DNA of 25,620 nt from an uncultured Lachnospiraceae bacterium. GTDB lineage: Bacteria > Bacillota > Clostridia > Lachnospirales > Lachnospiraceae. The notes beneath the pieces were generated by a model. That model saw nothing but the letters and a program-made list of their open reading frames with translations. It searched no databases and was not told where the DNA came from. Of this stretch, positions 15,179-22,535 are shown one piece after another. Positions within the stretch are counted from its first letter, which is position 1. Each line of letters begins with the position of its first letter. Where the stretch lies: the NCBI GenBank assembly GCA_910585555.1, contig CAJUFU010000022.1, positions 17,961 to 43,580 on the forward strand, in the 5' to 3' direction. The position numbers and the translations under genes are program-made.

Positions 15179-16177
15179 TTGGGGCTGTTATTGGGAGGCT
15201 CCATGGCTGTCAGAGCAATCGGAAAACATCGCTTGTACCATAGACCTGTTACCTTACAGCCGGTATTGCAGTCTGTCAGGGAAGAAGAAATTCTTACGGA
15301 AGAAGAGCATGAGAAATGGCAGGAGGGATGGGTCAAATACCAGGATGCCGTCTACGCATACAATGAGGAGATTCTGACTTTCCTGATTATGGGCATTGAT
15401 AAATTGGAGGATGTAAAAGAGGCGGAGGGAGGAACTGACGGCGGACAGGCGGATGCCTTGTTTCTGGTGGTTTTAAATCCGAAAGACAAGAGTATCAGGG
15501 TAGTAGCTATCAACAGAAACACCATGACGGATGTTGATATTTATGATAATAACGGGGAATATGAATCTACAGTCAAAGCGCAGATTGCCATTCAACACGG
15601 CTTTGGCGATGGTATGGAAAGAAGCTGCGAATACCAGGAAAAGGCGGTGGGAAACCTTTTTTATCAATTGCCTATCCATGGATATGCGGCGGTTAATATG
15701 AGTGCCATCTCCACGATCAATGACGTGGTGGGAGGCGTCGATGTGACGATTCCCGAGGATTTGGCCGGGTTTAACGAGGAGTTTGTAGAAGGACGCACCC
15801 TGCATCTGATGGGAGAAAATGCCTTCTGGTACGTAAAGTACAGGGATACGGACACCTTTGGTTCCGCAGATATGCGGCTGGACAGGCAGAAACAGTATTT
15901 GACTGGCTTTATTGATGTGGCAAAACAGGCAGTACATAAAGAGCCTTCCGTTGCCATAGATTTATACCAGGCAGTGAAACCCCAGATGATTACGGATGTT
16001 TCTCTGGATGAAGTGGCTTATCTGGCGCCGATTCTGGCAGAGTATTCATATGATGCGGAGGGCTTTTATACGCTACCAGGGGAGACTGTGATGGGGGAAC
16101 AGTACGAGGAATTCTACCCGGATGAGGATGCTATGTTTGAGATGATATTGGAAGTATTCTATGAAAAGGTTCAGTAG
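15179..16177 (+). CDS. LytR-CpsA-Psr (LCP) family protein, start uncertain
   Basis: LCP enzymes transfer undecaprenyl-linked glycopolymers to the cell wall. The extracellular domain shows ILTFLIMGID, a NRNTM segment with Arg113 where LCP proteins have PRDT, VNMSAISTINDVVGGVDV, and RLDRQKQYL with the paired arginines near the end. The open frame begins after a TGA at 15101-15103 and encodes KPKRLIAVCLIFAVLGLLLG, a basic flank plus membrane helix. No ATG, GTG or TTG precedes that helix. The TTG at 15179 falls inside the helix and has no ribosome-binding sequence. The ATG at 15203 has GGGAGG 4 bases upstream but loses the anchor altogether. The coordinate given is the first standard start codon, not an assertion. 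The end overlaps the next gene by 17 bases. Confidence 0.82.
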   Translation: MGLLLGGSMAVRAIGKHRLYHRPVTLQPVLQSVREEEILTEEEHEKWQEGWVKYQDAVYAYNEEILTFLIMGIDKLEDVKEAEGGTDGGQADALFLVVLNPKDKSIRVVAINRNTMTDVDIYDNNGEYESTVKAQIAIQHGFGDGMERSCEYQEKAVGNLFYQLPIHGYAAVNMSAISTINDVVGGVDVTIPEDLAGFNEEFVEGRTLHLMGENAFWYVKYRDTDTFGSADMRLDRQKQYLTGFIDVAKQAVHKEPSVAIDLYQAVKPQMITDVSLDEVAYLAPILAEYSYDAEGFYTLPGETVMGEQYEEFYPDEDAMFEMILEVFYEKVQ

Positions 16178-17006
16178 AGGGGGAAAAAAATACATAAGGA
16201 ATATCCTGTTTTTCCTATGGGCGGCGTGGATGCTGACGGGATGCGGCAAAACCGATGAAGCAGTGCTGCAGGAAGACACAGATACCGTAAGACAGACCGC
16301 AGAGAACACGGAGGGACCTGCGGAAGGCCGTGAGGGCGGGGAACCCGAAGAAGCGCTGCAGACAGCGGGAATCGCCGGTGAGAGCGGGGCGGATGCACAG
16401 ATAGACTTTGGGGCTCTGCAGGAGGAGAATCCGGATATTTTTGCCTGGATTTACATACCGGGAACCCAGATAGACTGCCCGGTGCTGCAAAGTACGCAGG
16501 GGGATGATTTTTATGAGAACCATGATGTTTTCGGGCAGGAAGATGAGAACGGGGCTGTTTACATAGAACTCGCTAATCTGGCCAGTATGTGTGATTTCAA
16601 TACGGTGCTGCACGGTAAGGCAGGGAAAGAAGAGAACGGGCCATTCGCTGGGATATACCGGTTTGCGGATTCGGACTTTTTTGACGAACATGAGAATTTA
16701 TATCTGTATCTGGATGGCAATGCTTTGACTTATGAGATAATTGCCGCTTATGAAAGAGAGAATACAAGCCTGTTACGCAGTTATGATTTTACATATTTAG
16801 AAGGCTGCGAGCAGTTTATAGATGATCTGTACAGCATCAGGGATATGACCATGAACCGGCGTGAGGGCTGGGAAGGTATCACGCCTTACCATTTCCTGAT
16901 TACCCTGACCACACAGCTTCAAGAGGATGCTGACAAGCAGTTTGTTGTTCTTGCAATCCTGACACAGGACGAGGCGGGAACTATTGATCGAATCGTTGCC
17001 GAATAG
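16161..17006 (+). CDS. Sortase-B-fold lipoprotein lacking the catalytic residues
   Basis: The 281-residue protein begins with a basic stretch, a hydrophobic helix and a lipobox LTGC (Leu25-Cys28), so it should be a membrane lipoprotein. A low-complexity acidic linker follows to about residue 80. The remainder follows class B sortases closely: FAWIYIPGTQIDCPVLQS, DDFYENHDVFG, NTVLHGKAGK, a YEI strand, LITLTTQ and QFVVLAIL. Every catalytic residue is replaced: Lys153 for the His of YGH (a His sits two residues earlier), Gln252 for the Cys of L-S-T-C, Gln260 for the Arg of R-F-V-V. It can hardly be a transpeptidase. A binding or structural role in polysaccharide export is an inference from context. 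The ATG overlaps the end of the LCP gene. Confidence 0.85.
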   Translation: MKRFSRGGKKYIRNILFFLWAAWMLTGCGKTDEAVLQEDTDTVRQTAENTEGPAEGREGGEPEEALQTAGIAGESGADAQIDFGALQEENPDIFAWIYIPGTQIDCPVLQSTQGDDFYENHDVFGQEDENGAVYIELANLASMCDFNTVLHGKAGKEENGPFAGIYRFADSDFFDEHENLYLYLDGNALTYEIIAAYERENTSLLRSYDFTYLEGCEQFIDDLYSIRDMTMNRREGWEGITPYHFLITLTTQLQEDADKQFVVLAILTQDEAGTIDRIVAE

Positions 17007-17046
17007 AATTTTCTATTTAAGGATATAGAAAAAGGAGGAATTTATA

Positions 17047-17652
17047 ATGAAAAAAATGTTAGCATTGACACTTGCGGGAGCTATGACGGTATCCATGCCC
17101 GTCTTGGCGGCAACCAGCCCAACGGCGGATTCCTACAGCACGGCATCCTCTTCGTCTGTTGTAGAAGTCTCCGCAATCACAGCCTCTTCTGTTTCAGAGA
17201 GCATAGCAAGGGCGGCGGCGGATGAGAATAAGACCATAGGGGAATATCTGAATAATGCCGTGACGGCAATTCCCGGGCTTGATTCGGTGGCGGCGCTTGG
17301 GCAGGGCGGCCGTGTTATCATAAACGGCGTACCCAGCAACCAGACCTTCACTGTTGCCAAGCCCACTGCTGAAAGTGTGAATCTGGCGAAAGTGCAGGCA
17401 ACAGCTTTGGGCGGAATAGTGTTGAATGTGGCACAGATCAACGCGTCTGTTACCGGTTTCAATACGGCCACAGTAAACTTTTATTTGAAAGGTGTTAAGC
17501 TGGGACAAAATATCAAAGTTTATCAGTTGATAAACGGGCAGTGGATGGAGCTTACCGTTACAGAAATCAGAGAAGACCATATTGTAGTCGATATGACATC
17601 CCTTGGAACCCTGGCGTTCATTGAGGTGCCAGCAGTCAAAGTATCTGAGTGA
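17047..17652 (+). CDS. Small secreted protein of unknown function
   Basis: The product is 201 residues. A clear Sec signal peptide (MKKMLALTLAGAMTVSMPVLA) ends with a VLA-A cleavage site near residue 21. The mature part starts with a Ser/Thr/Ala-rich stretch to about residue 50. A more structured part follows, with alternating beta strands (GRVIINGVPSNQTFTV, TVNFYLKGVKLGQNIKVYQL) that may form a beta-sandwich. There is no LPXTG motif, no cysteine and no C-terminal membrane segment. An almost ideal ribosome-binding site, AAAGGAGG, lies 8 bases before the ATG, so expression is probably high. It sits between the dead sortase-like lipoprotein and the initiating sugar transferase, and may be a partner or ligand of the former. 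I do not recognise the family. Confidence 0.85.
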   Translation: MKKMLALTLAGAMTVSMPVLAATSPTADSYSTASSSSVVEVSAITASSVSESIARAAADENKTIGEYLNNAVTAIPGLDSVAALGQGGRVIINGVPSNQTFTVAKPTAESVNLAKVQATALGGIVLNVAQINASVTGFNTATVNFYLKGVKLGQNIKVYQLINGQWMELTVTEIREDHIVVDMTSLGTLAFIEVPAVKVSE

Positions 17653-17668
17653 AGAGCTGCAATGATTC

Positions 17669-17696
17669 ACGTACTGCCGCTTAAGCGGCAGTACGT
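17669..17696. repeat. Perfect 28-bp palindrome after the secreted-protein gene
   Basis: The 28 bases read the same on both strands (half-site ACGTACTGCCGCTT). As RNA this forms a 12-bp stem with a TTAA loop. No T-run follows, so it is not a standard intrinsic terminator. It lies 17 bases after the stop codon and 27 bases before the next ATG. A likely role is to protect the 3' end of the highly expressed upstream message; a protein-binding site is possible. Confidence 0.8.
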
Positions 17697-17722
17697 TCGG
17701 GTAAACAGGTTTTGGAGTGAAA

Positions 17723-18436
17723 ATGAGCGAAAATATTATGTCGGACATCAATACTACCGAAAAAATGACATCTTGGATTGGACAAAAGAAGGTTGATAGA
17801 TATTGTATGCAGGAAGTATACGGCAGAAAAAGTCCTGTTTACCTGAAAATAAAAAGGGGGATGGACATTCTGTTGTCGGTTACGGCATTGGTCTGTCTCT
17901 CACCGATTTTTTTGATCACTGCGATTGCAATCAGGATGGAGGACAAAGGACCGGTATTTTTCAGCCAGATAAGAGCTGGAAAGGACATGAAGCCTTTCAA
18001 GATATACAAATTCCGGAGTATGCACGTTGACGCGGATATGAAATTGTCGGAAATGTTAAAAGATAACGAGCAGACGGGCCATGCTTTTAAAATCAAGAAT
18101 GACCCGCGGATTACGAAGGTGGGGAAGGTCATCAGAAAGTTTTCCATTGATGAATTGCCGCAGCTTCTCAATGTCATCAAGGGAGAAATGAGCATAGTCG
18201 GACCCAGACCGATTCTGCTTTTTCAGATGGAGGAGTGTAATCCGTATGAGAGGCAGAGACTTGTGGTGCAGCCGGGCCTGACCTGCTATTGGCAGATTGG
18301 GGGAAGAGCCAATATTCAGTGGGAAGATTGGGTGGAACTGGATTTGGATTACATAGAGGATATGAGTTTGTGGACAGATATGAAGATTATTGTGAAGACG
18401 ATTCCGGTTGTGTTTGACAGGGGAGGGGCATACTGA
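17723..18436 (+). CDS. Undecaprenyl-phosphate sugar-1-phosphate transferase
   Basis: This membrane enzyme loads the first sugar phosphate onto undecaprenyl phosphate and so starts repeat-unit synthesis. I start it at the ATG 17723 (GGAG 5 bases upstream), rather than the GTG two codons before, giving 237 residues. The length is that of the catalytic C-terminal module without the four-helix N-terminal half of WbaP-type proteins. It shows KRGMDILLSVTALVCLSP (membrane helix and the R-x-x-D segment), GPVFFSQIRAGKD, FKIYKFRSM, RKFSIDELPQLLNVIKGEMS, VGPRP, and PGLTCYWQI. All are hallmarks of the bacterial sugar transferase family. The sugar cannot be told from sequence alone. The next gene begins 7 bases after the stop. 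Confidence 0.93.
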   Translation: MSENIMSDINTTEKMTSWIGQKKVDRYCMQEVYGRKSPVYLKIKRGMDILLSVTALVCLSPIFLITAIAIRMEDKGPVFFSQIRAGKDMKPFKIYKFRSMHVDADMKLSEMLKDNEQTGHAFKIKNDPRITKVGKVIRKFSIDELPQLLNVIKGEMSIVGPRPILLFQMEECNPYERQRLVVQPGLTCYWQIGGRANIQWEDWVELDLDYIEDMSLWTDMKIIVKTIPVVFDRGGAY

Positions 18437-18443
18437 AAAAGGA

Positions 18444-19346
18444 ATGAAGAATAAAACCATTGCAGTAGTTGTAACACACAACAGGAAGGAATTGTTAAGG
18501 CAGTGTATTGACAGGTTGTTGAGGCAGGAACATGTGTCCTGCGATGTGATTATAGTTGACAATGCCAGTACAGATGGCACACAGGAAATGGTACTGCATC
18601 AATATAATGTGCCGGAAGTGATTTACGTAAATACAGGTGAAAACTTAGGGGGAGCCGGCGGTTTTCAATATGGGGTAAAAAAGGCAGTGCTTTTGGGCTA
18701 TCAATATGTATGGATAATGGATGATGACACATTGCCTGAAAAAACTGCATTATATGAACTATTTAAGACAGACAGGGAATTGAATGGAAAATGGGGCTTT
18801 CTATCCAGTGCGGCATATTGGACAGACGGAAGTATTTGCCGCAGAAATATTCCCAAAAGGAATATTTTTATGCGTGTCGGAGAGAAGGAATACCATAAGA
18901 AGTATTTCTTGGTTAAAATGAGTTCTTTTGTATCTTTGCTGGTTAAAGCAGATGTGATTAAGGAAGTCGGGCTGCCAATCGGCGAATATTTTATCTGGAC
19001 AGATGATTATGAATATACCGGCCGGATTTCGGCAAAATATCCCTGCTATATGGTTCCGTCCAGCAGAGTGGTCCATGCCATGAAAATTCACACAAGGGTA
19101 AATTTTGCAACGGATGATATAGCAAGAATTGACAGATATCGGTATTTTTACCGCAATGATGTGCATTGTTACAGGCAGTATGGATGCGCTGGATGGATGT
19201 ATATTATTTTAAAGGATATATATACGCTGGTAAATATTGTGTTGAATTCTAAGGGCGGCAGGTTGGACAAGATCAAGGTTTTATACAGGGGATTTCGAGA
19301 TGGACTGCACTTTAAGCCTGATATAGAAATGATAGGGTGTGAATAA
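18444..19346 (+). CDS. GT2-family glycosyltransferase, GlfT-like
   Basis: The ATG at 18444 fits the start of the domain (KTIAVVVTHNRKELL); a TTG at 18408 would add residues that overlap the preceding gene and look non-coding. The protein is 300 residues. Family-2 features are the VDNASTDGT loop near residue 37, and MDDDT, the DXD metal/nucleotide motif, near residue 94. ENLGGAGGFQYG between them is typical of the galactofuranosyltransferase-like branch, as is WTDDYEY later. There is no clear membrane helix. It probably adds a sugar, possibly a furanose, to the lipid-linked repeat unit; the specificity is inferred only from the GGAGGF element. Confidence 0.88.
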   Translation: MKNKTIAVVVTHNRKELLRQCIDRLLRQEHVSCDVIIVDNASTDGTQEMVLHQYNVPEVIYVNTGENLGGAGGFQYGVKKAVLLGYQYVWIMDDDTLPEKTALYELFKTDRELNGKWGFLSSAAYWTDGSICRRNIPKRNIFMRVGEKEYHKKYFLVKMSSFVSLLVKADVIKEVGLPIGEYFIWTDDYEYTGRISAKYPCYMVPSSRVVHAMKIHTRVNFATDDIARIDRYRYFYRNDVHCYRQYGCAGWMYIILKDIYTLVNIVLNSKGGRLDKIKVLYRGFRDGLHFKPDIEMIGCE

Positions 19347-19349
19347 AAC

Positions 19350-21338
19350 TTGTTCGGACAGACAGAAAAAAAGACAAATATCAAAGCGCATATTAAGTAT
19401 TGCTGTGGCAAAGTAATGGGAGTGATTTCGGAACAAAATTTGGAGCGTGCTTTTAATCGGGCTGAAGTTATTTCCTTTGATATATTTGATACATTGGTAA
19501 AAAGAAATGTTGCTTTGCCTGAGCATGTGCACCGGCTTGTCCAAAAAGAGTTTTTGGAACAGACTGGGACAGAAATACCTGCATATCCAAGATACAGGAC
19601 GGAGGCAGAAGATAGGGCGAGAAAACATACGGACAAAGAGGAAATATCATTGGATGATATATTTTCATTCTTACATGAAATTCCGGAAGAGTGGAAAAAT
19701 AGATTGAAACAAATAGAAAGGCAAACAGAAATAGCAGTCTGTACACCAAGCCCCAAAATGAAAGCGGTGTACGAAAAGGCTCTGCGGGATGGAAAAAAGA
19801 TTATCATTACTTCAGATATGTATTTGGATGAAGAAACAATACGGAAAATACTACATAAATGTGGTTATGATACATACGAGAAATTATATTTGTCTTCATC
19901 TTATGGATTGTGTAAATCCAGAGGAAGTATTTATGAGGTTATTCAAAAGGATTATGCCGCCTGTAAAGGCAGAATACTGCATATTGGCGACAATGTAAAA
20001 GGTGATTATGTAGTTCCGAAGAAAAAAGGATTCTCGGCTTTGTTGATTGATGGACAGGAGAGTTCTTTAAAATTTTGGAAAAAAAAAGATAGGAGAGTAG
20101 AGAATCAATTTCTATATGAGAGACTGTATAGCTTTTTAAATAATCATGCTTCCAGTGATTATAATGATGCAATGTCCATTGGCTATGAGATATTGGGACC
20201 GATGCTGTTTGGTTATTGCAAGTGGTTATTTGAGAGGATTCGGGTTGATAAAATTGATAAAATATTCTTTTTGAGCAGAGAGGGTAAGATTATCCAGGAG
20301 GCTTTTCAAACTTTATATCCGCAGTGTGATATTGAACAGACGTATTTGTATGTGTCCAGGCAGGCGTTGGTGGTTCCGCAATTTGCACATGCGGCGGATT
20401 TTGACGAAATGGCTGATAAATTTCAAGTTCTTGCTAATGAACCTCTGGTAAATGTGATTCCGGATATTTGCGGATTTGATCGAGAAGTATTTAATGAAAA
20501 ATTATTAAGCGCCGGGCTGGATAGTGCCTGGAAGATAGCCAAGGTGCCGGATGAAAAAAAGGAAGATTTGTATCGTATTATTTTGGAATTAGGAAGAGAT
20601 ACTTTTATGCAACAGGAAGAATATATAGTTGCGTATTTAAAGGAAAACGATGTTGTGGGCAATGTTGCCATAGTGGATATTGGATGGTCAGGGACCATGC
20701 AGAAGGCATTGCAACAATATATTATAGATAAGGATACAAAATTGTATGGATACTATCTTGGCGTCAGGAATATAAAGGATGATGATTATTATGCAGGGCT
20801 TTTACGGAACGGTTACCTATTTGATGCGAGATGTAATGAAAATTTTAACTTGGTGATGCGGTTCACAGCAGAGATTATTGAAATGCTTTTCTTGAATGCT
20901 GCGGGAAGCGTTCTGCGATATACTGCTTCAGAAGAGGGTATTGTACCAGTATTAAACGGAACAGAATTTGGAAGAGCTGAAATGCAATTTATTAAGGCAG
21001 TACAGCCTGCCGCACTGAATTTCTTAAACCTAATTAAAAAAGATGAGTTACTGAAAAGAGAAACGGAAATTCCGACAGATATAATAGAGAGTATTTATTA
21101 TTGTTTTGCTGTTCAGCCGAGCCACTTTACCTTAAAAATATTTGAGGGTTTTCGTGTGCGTAATGGGAAAGTCAAAAATATTTATCCGGAATATGGCTTT
21201 TTTTATTGTTTGTTTCATCCTAGTAGGTTTTACAGGGATTTCAGGGAGAGTGCCTGCAAAATTTTCTTTTTGAAGAAGCTCTTTAGGGTGAAATTGCCTT
21301 ATTTTGCGGTTTTAAAAATTTTTTATCGCCTGCTATAG
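19350..21338 (+). CDS. Large HAD-domain protein of polysaccharide loci
   Basis: The open frame gives 662 residues from a TTG at 19350; an ATG at 19416 would give 640. Neither has a strong ribosome-binding sequence, so the start is open. The HAD motifs lie at SFDIFDTLV (Asp44 as likely nucleophile, numbering from the TTG, with Phe rather than Asp two residues on), IITSDMYL, CKSRGSIY and HIGDNVKGD. A second part from about residue 275 carries KIFFLSREG, YLYVSRQALVVPQ, and VAIVDIGWSGTMQKAL, which looks like a further catalytic or binding domain of unknown role. Proteins of this two-part form occur in capsule and O-antigen loci. The absence of the usual second Asp argues against simple phosphatase action. 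From here rightward the DNA is much more AT-rich. Confidence 0.82.
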   Translation: MFGQTEKKTNIKAHIKYCCGKVMGVISEQNLERAFNRAEVISFDIFDTLVKRNVALPEHVHRLVQKEFLEQTGTEIPAYPRYRTEAEDRARKHTDKEEISLDDIFSFLHEIPEEWKNRLKQIERQTEIAVCTPSPKMKAVYEKALRDGKKIIITSDMYLDEETIRKILHKCGYDTYEKLYLSSSYGLCKSRGSIYEVIQKDYAACKGRILHIGDNVKGDYVVPKKKGFSALLIDGQESSLKFWKKKDRRVENQFLYERLYSFLNNHASSDYNDAMSIGYEILGPMLFGYCKWLFERIRVDKIDKIFFLSREGKIIQEAFQTLYPQCDIEQTYLYVSRQALVVPQFAHAADFDEMADKFQVLANEPLVNVIPDICGFDREVFNEKLLSAGLDSAWKIAKVPDEKKEDLYRIILELGRDTFMQQEEYIVAYLKENDVVGNVAIVDIGWSGTMQKALQQYIIDKDTKLYGYYLGVRNIKDDDYYAGLLRNGYLFDARCNENFNLVMRFTAEIIEMLFLNAAGSVLRYTASEEGIVPVLNGTEFGRAEMQFIKAVQPAALNFLNLIKKDELLKRETEIPTDIIESIYYCFAVQPSHFTLKIFEGFRVRNGKVKNIYPEYGFFYCLFHPSRFYRDFRESACKIFFLKKLFRVKLPYFAVLKIFYRLL

Positions 21339-21351
21339 TTAAGAGGTTAAA

Positions 21352-21390
21352 ATGAATAAAGTAATTATGATTTTTACAGAAATATTTTGA
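21352..21390 (+). pseudogene. Stump of a lost gene
   Basis: AGAGG (21341-21345) is followed 6 bases later by an ATG that opens a 12-codon frame (MNKVIMIFTEIF) and stops. The peptide looks like the first strand of a glycosyltransferase. The rest of the gap to 21448 holds no other frame. I read it as the remnant of a gene removed by recombination in the cassette. Confidence 0.4.
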
Positions 21391-21447
21391 AATGTGTCTG
21401 GTACTTAACAGGCGTTAATAGATGGAAAAAAAGGGAAGAATGGACTT

Positions 21448-22488
21448 ATGTGTACAGTAAGTGTTATTGTGCCTGTTTATAATGTAAGGCGATATTTAAA
21501 TACTTGTATAAAAAGTTTGATTGGTCAAACCTTTCGTGATATTGAAATTATATTAGTTGATGATGGTTCTACGGATGGTTCTTCAGAAATATGTGATGAA
21601 TGGGCAATAAAAGATGTTAGAATTAAGGTGATTCATCAAAAAAATCAGGGCGTTTCAGTTGCTCGCAATAATGGATTAGCGAAAGCGGTGGGGGATTGGG
21701 TTTCATTTGTTGATGGAGATGATTATGTTGTTGAAAATATGATTGCGGAATTATTGGAGGAGACTAACAAATCTGAGAGAATTGATTTAGTGATAGGGAG
21801 TTATTATACTGTAAAAAATGAAAAAATCAGAGAAGAACACTTTTTTGAAGGTAAAAAAATACTTGATTTAGCTGAAAAGGATATTTTGGTCAAAATGGCG
21901 GTAGGAATTGACGTATTTGGACTTAATGGAGAGACTAATGTAGGCGTGCCGTGGTCAAAATTATATAGAAAAGAAATAGTAAATGAAGTGAGATTTCAGA
22001 ATGGTTTAAAAAGAATGCAAGATACGGTATTTAATCTCTCCGTTTTTCGTATTGCAAATAAAATAGGATATATTGATATTCCGCTATATTATTATAGAAT
22101 AAACAGTGAGTCTGCAGTGAGGAGATATTCTGAAGATTTTGAACATACAGCAGAAGATATTATAACTGCATTAACACAACAAATATACGAGTATGATAAT
22201 ATTGTAGATAAAGAAGAAATTATTCAATATAAAAAAATAAGCTTATTAATCGAGACGATAAAATTAAGTTATATAAATAGAAAATGTAAGTTGACATTGA
22301 GACAGAAATTGGAAAATATAGAGCGTCTTTCTAAATCACTTTTATATTATGATGCGATTTATGATACTTCAGGTAAATATTTGAGTCAAAAGTATAAATT
22401 TTTTATGAGAGCTTTAAAGTTAAAATTATATTGGCTAGCATATATCACAGTTTTCATAAAGTATTATTTAGTTAATAGCAAAAAATAA
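21448..22488 (+). CDS. GT2-family glycosyltransferase
   Basis: The 346-residue protein opens with the GT-A fold pattern of family 2: VSVIVPVYNVRRYLNTC, ILVDDGSTDGSS near residue 40, NQGVSVARNNGL near 69, and the DXD metal motif FVDGDDYV near 89. VGVPWSKLYRKEIV near residue 168 and a later RYSEDF are common in capsule transferases of the EpsJ type. The C-terminal hundred residues are helical, ending in a hydrophobic aromatic-rich stretch that may touch the membrane. The gene is strongly AT-rich compared with the first operon genes. It probably adds one sugar of the repeat unit; donor and linkage cannot be assigned. Confidence 0.92.
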   Translation: MCTVSVIVPVYNVRRYLNTCIKSLIGQTFRDIEIILVDDGSTDGSSEICDEWAIKDVRIKVIHQKNQGVSVARNNGLAKAVGDWVSFVDGDDYVVENMIAELLEETNKSERIDLVIGSYYTVKNEKIREEHFFEGKKILDLAEKDILVKMAVGIDVFGLNGETNVGVPWSKLYRKEIVNEVRFQNGLKRMQDTVFNLSVFRIANKIGYIDIPLYYYRINSESAVRRYSEDFEHTAEDIITALTQQIYEYDNIVDKEEIIQYKKISLLIETIKLSYINRKCKLTLRQKLENIERLSKSLLYYDAIYDTSGKYLSQKYKFFMRALKLKLYWLAYITVFIKYYLVNSKK

Positions 22489-22535
22489 AGTTATAGATAC
22501 GATTTACTCGAATAGATAATATGTAAGGGCTGTAT

